From: Candidatus Hydrogenedentota bacterium | GTDB lineage: Bacteria; Hydrogenedentota; Hydrogenedentia; Hydrogenedentales; SLHB01 | Direction of reading: 5' to 3' | Assembly: GCA_007136375.1 (NCBI GenBank) | Contig: SLHB01000432.1 | Span: 1 to 17,616, forward strand | DNA length: 17,616 nt | Shown here: piece after piece, positions 14,826 to 17,616 of the stretch | Layout of the letters: the number at the start of each line of letters is the position of its first letter | Numbering within the stretch: the stretch's first letter is position 1 | Translations under genes and position numbers: made by a program | The notes under the pieces: model-generated | What the model was told of the DNA's origin: nothing | Database searches by the model: none | The model's input: the letters and a program-made list of their open reading frames with translations, nothing else

Positions 14826-15770
14826 CTACACTTCCTCGAAGCGGGCCCCGGGCTCCACGCGCTGACCCCGGATAAACTCCGCGGCGCCAAGAACTTTCTT
14901 GCCCGGCATTTGCAGTTCCTGCAGCAACAGCCGGCCTTCCCCCGTGGCGACGGCGATCCCGTCCTTGGCGCACGCGAGGATCTTGCCCGGCGCCGCGGTT
15001 TCGCTCCCGGCGCCATCACCGCCGGGCGTCGTGGCGCGGTGAATCCGGCAGACTTGGCCGCGGAAGCAGCAATGGGCCACGGGCCACGGATTGCTCGCGC
15101 GGATCAAGTTCTGGATGCGCCAGGCCGGCTCGGTCCAGCGAATGCGGCCGTCTTCCTTCTGGAACATCCGCGTGTACGTCGCCTTCCCGTGGTCCTGGGG
15201 CGTGAACGTGGCGGTTCCCGCCTCGATCCGGTCGACGGCTTGCGCGAGCATGCGCCCGCCCAGTTCCGCGAGCCGGGCGGCGAGGGTCCCCGTCGTGTCG
15301 TTGTCGTGGATGGGCGCTTCCTCTTGCAGTATGATGTCTCCGGCGTCCATCTCAAGAATGAGCCGCATAATGGTCACGCCCGTAACGGCGTCGCCCTCGA
15401 GCACGGCCGTTTGAATTGGAGAGGGGCCCCGGTGTCTAGGCAACAGGCTGGGATGCATGTTGATGAAGCCGTGGGGCGGAATGTCCAGTATGGGCTGCTT
15501 CAGCAGCCGCCCATAGGCGGCGATCGCGCAGACTTCCGGGCCCTGATCGCGCAGCCATTCCGCGAAGCGGCCATCGTTGAGCTTTCGGGGCTGGTGAACG
15601 GGGATGCCGTGGGCTTGGGCCCACTGTTTGACGGGAGGCGGCGCGGGCTTGCGGTTCCGGCCGGCCGGTCTGTCGGGCTGGCAGACTACGGCGGCCACTT
15701 CATGCTTCGCCGCCAGCGCCGCAAGCGAGGGCACGGCCAGTTCTGGCGTGCCGAGGAAGACGGTGCGCAC
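14826..15770 (-). CDS. fmt: methionyl-tRNA formyltransferase
   Basis: Formylates Met-tRNAfMet from 10-formyl-tetrahydrofolate for translation initiation. The 314-residue protein has the Rossmann N-terminus FLGTPELAVPSL, the catalytic set N104-H106-D142 (INMHPSLLPRHRGPSPIQ and LEMDAGDIIL) and the C-terminal tRNA-binding beta-barrel (about 208-310, starting near GRIRWTEPAWRIQNLIRA). Start: GTG 15770, four bases after the ybaB stop and without a strong ribosome site of its own, so it is probably translated by coupling to ybaB. The fmt-rsmB order is widely conserved in bacteria and supports both calls. Confidence 0.97.
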   Translation of the reverse strand: MRTVFLGTPELAVPSLAALAAKHEVAAVVCQPDRPAGRNRKPAPPPVKQWAQAHGIPVHQPRKLNDGRFAEWLRDQGPEVCAIAAYGRLLKQPILDIPPHGFINMHPSLLPRHRGPSPIQTAVLEGDAVTGVTIMRLILEMDAGDIILQEEAPIHDNDTTGTLAARLAELGGRMLAQAVDRIEAGTATFTPQDHGKATYTRMFQKEDGRIRWTEPAWRIQNLIRASNPWPVAHCCFRGQVCRIHRATTPGGDGAGSETAAPGKILACAKDGIAVATGEGRLLLQELQMPGKKVLGAAEFIRGQRVEPGARFEEV

Positions 15771-15774
15771 GGAG

Positions 15775-16101
15775 TCAGGTGAGTCCAGGGATATCGATGC
15801 CGCCGGTGATCTCGGTCATCTTCTCTTTCACCAATTCCTGGGTCTTGCGGACGCCTTCGTTGATCGCGGCCTTGACCAGCGTTTCGAGCATTTCCGGGTC
15901 GTCCGGGCTTATGACTTCGGGGTCGACCTTAAGGGATAGGATCTCGAACTTGCCGTTCATGACCACGGTCACCATGCCGCCGCCCGCGGAAGCCTCGACG
16001 GTTTCGTTGCCCAGGTTCTCCTTCAGCTCCTCAATCTTGCCCTTCACATCCATGGCTTGCTTGATGAGGCCGCTGAAGTTGCCTATGCCTTTTGGTAACA
16101 C
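15775..16101 (-). CDS. YbaB/EbfC family nucleoid-associated protein
   Basis: Small DNA-binding protein (108 residues, the usual family length) that coats DNA as a dimer. Signatures: LIKQAMDVKGKIEELKENLGNETVEASAGGGMVTVVMNGKFEILSLKVDPE in sequence, here visible as the helical N-terminus (12-33), the AGGGMVTVVMNGK beta hairpin (39-51) and the C-terminal helix with EGVRKTQELVKEKM. Start: GTG 16101 with GGGAGG four bases upstream. It usually pairs with dnaX and recR; here it instead leads an operon with fmt, which follows after four bases. A promoter lies about 60-90 bases upstream. Confidence 0.95.
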   Translation of the reverse strand: MLPKGIGNFSGLIKQAMDVKGKIEELKENLGNETVEASAGGGMVTVVMNGKFEILSLKVDPEVISPDDPEMLETLVKAAINEGVRKTQELVKEKMTEITGGIDIPGLT

Positions 16102-16161
16102 GGCGCCTCCCGTTGCGTTTTAGGGGTTGCGAGTCATGCGAGGATTTCACTGACAGCGGCA

Positions 16162-16191
16162 AGTATACTGGCTGGAACGGGGTTCGCGCAA
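16162..16191 (-). promoter_or_regulatory. promoter of the ybaB-fmt-rsmB-PASTA-rpe operon
   Basis: On the minus strand: -10 TATACT (16162-16167), five of six to consensus, and a weaker -35 TTGCGC (16186-16191), with an 18-base spacer. Predicted transcription starts near 16155, giving a leader of about 55 bases before the ybaB GTG. The right-hand repeat element begins 13 bases beyond the -35. Confidence 0.55.
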
Positions 16192-16203
16192 TAGAGAGCC
16201 GCC

Positions 16204-16391
16204 CCTCAATCGCCGGAGACGAAGGCCGTTGGCGGAGCGGCGGCCCCTGAACGCCGCCTGCCGGGCGGCCTCGCATACCGGCAAGAGGCCGGCGATACGC
16301 GTTCACCCATGGGTGAACGCCACTGTGCTTTCGCTGGGGCGAGCATGAGACCGCACAACGATGTCCGGCCAAGCTTGTCCGGCGATTGCAG
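16204..16391 (+). repeat. inverted-terminus intergenic element, copy B (188 bp)
   Basis: Left end CCTCAATCGCCGGA (16204-16217), right end CTTGTCCGGCGATTGCAG (16374-16391); the 11-base core CAATCGCCGGA is perfectly inverted. It shares the CCGTTGGCGGAGCGGCGGC block, a central dyad, ATGAGAC, CGATGTCC and CCAAGCTT with copy A at 5467. It is about 20 bp longer because of a GC-rich insert with its own hairpin (CCGGC-GCCGG, about 16278-16292). The centre holds a perfect 22-bp palindrome (16299-16320). A possible 5-bp GCCGC flanks both ends, but this is weak evidence in GC-rich DNA. Confidence 0.78.
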
Positions 16392-16485
16392 CGCCGCGTC
16401 CTGGCGAATGGGCGGGCGGCAAGGGAGGAACGGCGCGGCGTCCCCGTGGGAGAGGACCCGCGCCAGTATCGACTGTTGTGTGACG

Positions 16486-17463
16486 TTATGCGCGGCCGAA
16501 GGCCCGGGCGACCACCTCGACGGTCTTCTCCAGGCCCTCGCGGCCCACGTCCATGAGGTCCCGCTCCCAGTATTCGGGATTGAAGAGTTGCAAGGACACG
16601 GCGCCCTTGAAACCGATGGCGTAGATATCCTGTAGCGCCTGCTCCAAGGGGAGAACGCCGTCGCCGGGGAAGATGCGGTGTTGATCTTCGAGTTCCTCCC
16701 GGGGCGGATCGCTGGGCACATCGTTGATTTGGAATATAGCGATGAAGCTGCCTTGGAGATGCTTGAGGCCGTTGAAGCCGGTGCCCCCGGTGTACATGTG
16801 GAACACGTCGGGGATGACCTTGGCGTTGGGATGGTCCGCGTCAATGGCGATGGCGGAAGCCTGGCCCATCCGTTGGATATGGGGCATGAATTGGAGGAAC
16901 ATCACCGCGGGATTGATGTTGTACTCTTCCAGCCCGATTTCCAGGTACCGGCGGTACATGCGGGAGGCGCGCTCCAGGTCGAATTCCTCCCAGGGCCGGC
17001 CCGGCGTGCCCACCGTCTGGATGTGCTCCGCGCCGATGGCCTGGGCTTGACGCATGCGCCGCCGCTGCGTGTCGAGATTCTCTTCGAACTCGTCATCACT
17101 CTGCGGGAACGCGTTGAACAGCGCCACCACGTTGGGAACGCTCAGCCCGACGTCTTGGAGCCGCGCGCCGAGCTCCTCCAGGTCGCCGCCGTCTTGCTCG
17201 TAGTCGTTCAGCTCGCCATCCCAGATCTCGATGCCGTCCCAGCCGGTTTCGGCGCAAATGCGGATCTTCTCATCCAGGGAAGCGGGCCGGATGGTGGACG
17301 TGTCCATGCAGATGGGCCAAGGACTGAGTCCGTTCTGATACGGAAACGCTTCGTCTGTGTCCTGGTTATCCGCCGCGTTCGCCGCCCCTGAGCCTAGGGT
17401 CCCGGCGCCCACGGCCAGCCCCGCCGCCAATCCGCCGTGTTTGATGAACTGCCGCCGATCCAT
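16486..17463 (-). CDS. Tat-exported sugar phosphate isomerase/epimerase-like TIM-barrel protein
   Basis: 325 residues. A twin-arginine signal (MDRRQFIKHGG, hydrophobic run, cleavage near AANA at about 30) precedes an AP-endonuclease-2/xylose-isomerase-like barrel (about 48-322). Family landmarks: ICAETGWDGIEIWD (69-82), IPDVFHMYTGG (D219, H222), IFQINDVP (Q245), HRIFPGDGVLPL and VSLQLFNPEYW (290-299). In relatives the metal is held by Glu, Asp, His or Gln, and Glu; here the Glu positions are Q191 (MFLQFMP) and Q292 (SLQLFN), so metal binding and catalysis are doubtful. Start: ATG 17463 with AGAGGA 7 bases upstream, which puts the RR motif at the N-terminus; an ATG at 17481 with GGAGG would add six residues. 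Likely periplasmic. Substrate unknown. Confidence 0.88.
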   Translation of the reverse strand: MDRRQFIKHGGLAAGLAVGAGTLGSGAANAADNQDTDEAFPYQNGLSPWPICMDTSTIRPASLDEKIRICAETGWDGIEIWDGELNDYEQDGGDLEELGARLQDVGLSVPNVVALFNAFPQSDDEFEENLDTQRRRMRQAQAIGAEHIQTVGTPGRPWEEFDLERASRMYRRYLEIGLEEYNINPAVMFLQFMPHIQRMGQASAIAIDADHPNAKVIPDVFHMYTGGTGFNGLKHLQGSFIAIFQINDVPSDPPREELEDQHRIFPGDGVLPLEQALQDIYAIGFKGAVSLQLFNPEYWERDLMDVGREGLEKTVEVVARAFGRA

Positions 17464-17517
17464 TGCGTGATTCCTCTGCATCCTGATAAGCCTCCATACC
17501 TTTGGCAAACGGACGCA

Positions 17518-17547
17518 ATCATAGCCCGCTCAAACCGCCCCCGTCAA
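17518..17547 (-). promoter_or_regulatory. sigma70-type promoter of the TIM-barrel gene
   Basis: On the minus strand: -35 TTGACG (17542-17547) and -10 TATGAT (17518-17523), each five of six to consensus, with an 18-base spacer. The predicted start is about 50 bases before ATG 17463. CCCGTC (17540-17545) and GACGGG (17562-17567) form an inverted repeat overlapping the -35, and CAATCG is directly repeated at 17545 and 17557; either could be an operator. Confidence 0.65.
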
Positions 17548-17616
17548 TCGCGCGCGCAATCGACGGGTCTAGCGCTTGGGGATGGGCGCGGGGCGCGGAT
17601 CAGCCGGCGCTGCGCA

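Larger units (their letters stand above)
16102..16485. other. 384-bp non-coding stretch between ybaB and the TIM-barrel gene
   Basis: It contains the ybaB promoter (16162-16191) and the second full copy of the inverted-terminus element (16204-16391). The remaining 94 bases before the TIM-barrel stop codon show no T-tailed terminator. Confidence 0.6.

Noticed and set aside
16206..16844. Minus-strand frame ending in AAAPPTAFVSGD, echoed by AAAPPTAFLSGD at 5469
   Set aside because: The shared peptide comes from translating the two copies of the non-coding repeat element. The rest of the frame lies inside the TIM-barrel gene, so it is not evidence of a gene family.
1..17616. CRISPR array, phage or transposase genes
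   Set aside because: No evenly spaced direct repeats and no integrase, transposase or phage protein were found in any frame. The only mobile-type signal is the non-coding inverted-terminus element.

Overview
This is a GC-rich bacterial chromosomal segment with dense, mostly housekeeping gene content: 14 protein-coding genes (the first cut by the window edge), no RNA gene and no transposase that I could see. The organism is a diderm. It carries a LABN-domain protein next to an ArnT-like lipid glycosyltransferase, a predicted outer-membrane DUF481 protein, and Tat-exported and Sec-exported proteins. The Tat-exported sugar-isomerase-like TIM-barrel protein and the GC-rich intergenic palindromic repeats recall Planctomycetota/Verrucomicrobiota-like or Hydrogenedentota-like genomes. 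That placement is an inference from gene style; no marker gene here settles it.

Layout. Positions 1-2769 (+): LABN protein, ArnT/PMT-type glycosyltransferase, then a DUF2784 membrane protein. The DUF2784 gene converges on cysE (2766-3581, -) and their stop codons overlap in one CTAG. A 572-base non-coding stretch follows, then a DUF481 protein (4154-5404, +), a 422-base non-coding stretch, an EamA transporter (5827-6774, +), RNase HI (6798-7280, +), a large hybrid histidine kinase (7448-10213, +) with its own promoter and structured leader, and a D,D-carboxypeptidase (10352-11557, +). On the minus strand, read from right to left, ybaB-fmt-rsmB-PASTA protein-rpe (16101 down to 11628) looks like one operon. 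It starts at a promoter near 16162-16191 and ends at a strong hairpin at 11583-11617 shared with the carboxypeptidase gene. The right end holds a Tat-exported TIM-barrel protein (16486-17463, -) with its own promoter.

How the genes relate. The left block is probably envelope lipid modification. The minus operon joins nucleoid/translation functions (EbfC, initiator-tRNA formylation, 16S rRNA methylation) to a cell-wall-associated PASTA protein and a pentose-phosphate enzyme. A D-Ala carboxypeptidase lies convergent to it.

Most noteworthy: (1) a non-coding element of about 170-190 bp with inverted termini (core CAATCGCCGGA...TCCGGCGATTG), present as two good copies (5467-5634 and 16204-16391) plus a 65-bp remnant (3951-4015), two of which bracket the DUF481 gene; (2) the TIM-barrel protein has Gln at both positions where relatives carry metal-binding Glu, suggesting a pseudoenzyme; (3) the hybrid kinase carries two degenerate receiver domains, one with Glu at the phospho-acceptor position; (4) the PASTA gene overlaps the end of rsmB by 103 bp in another frame.
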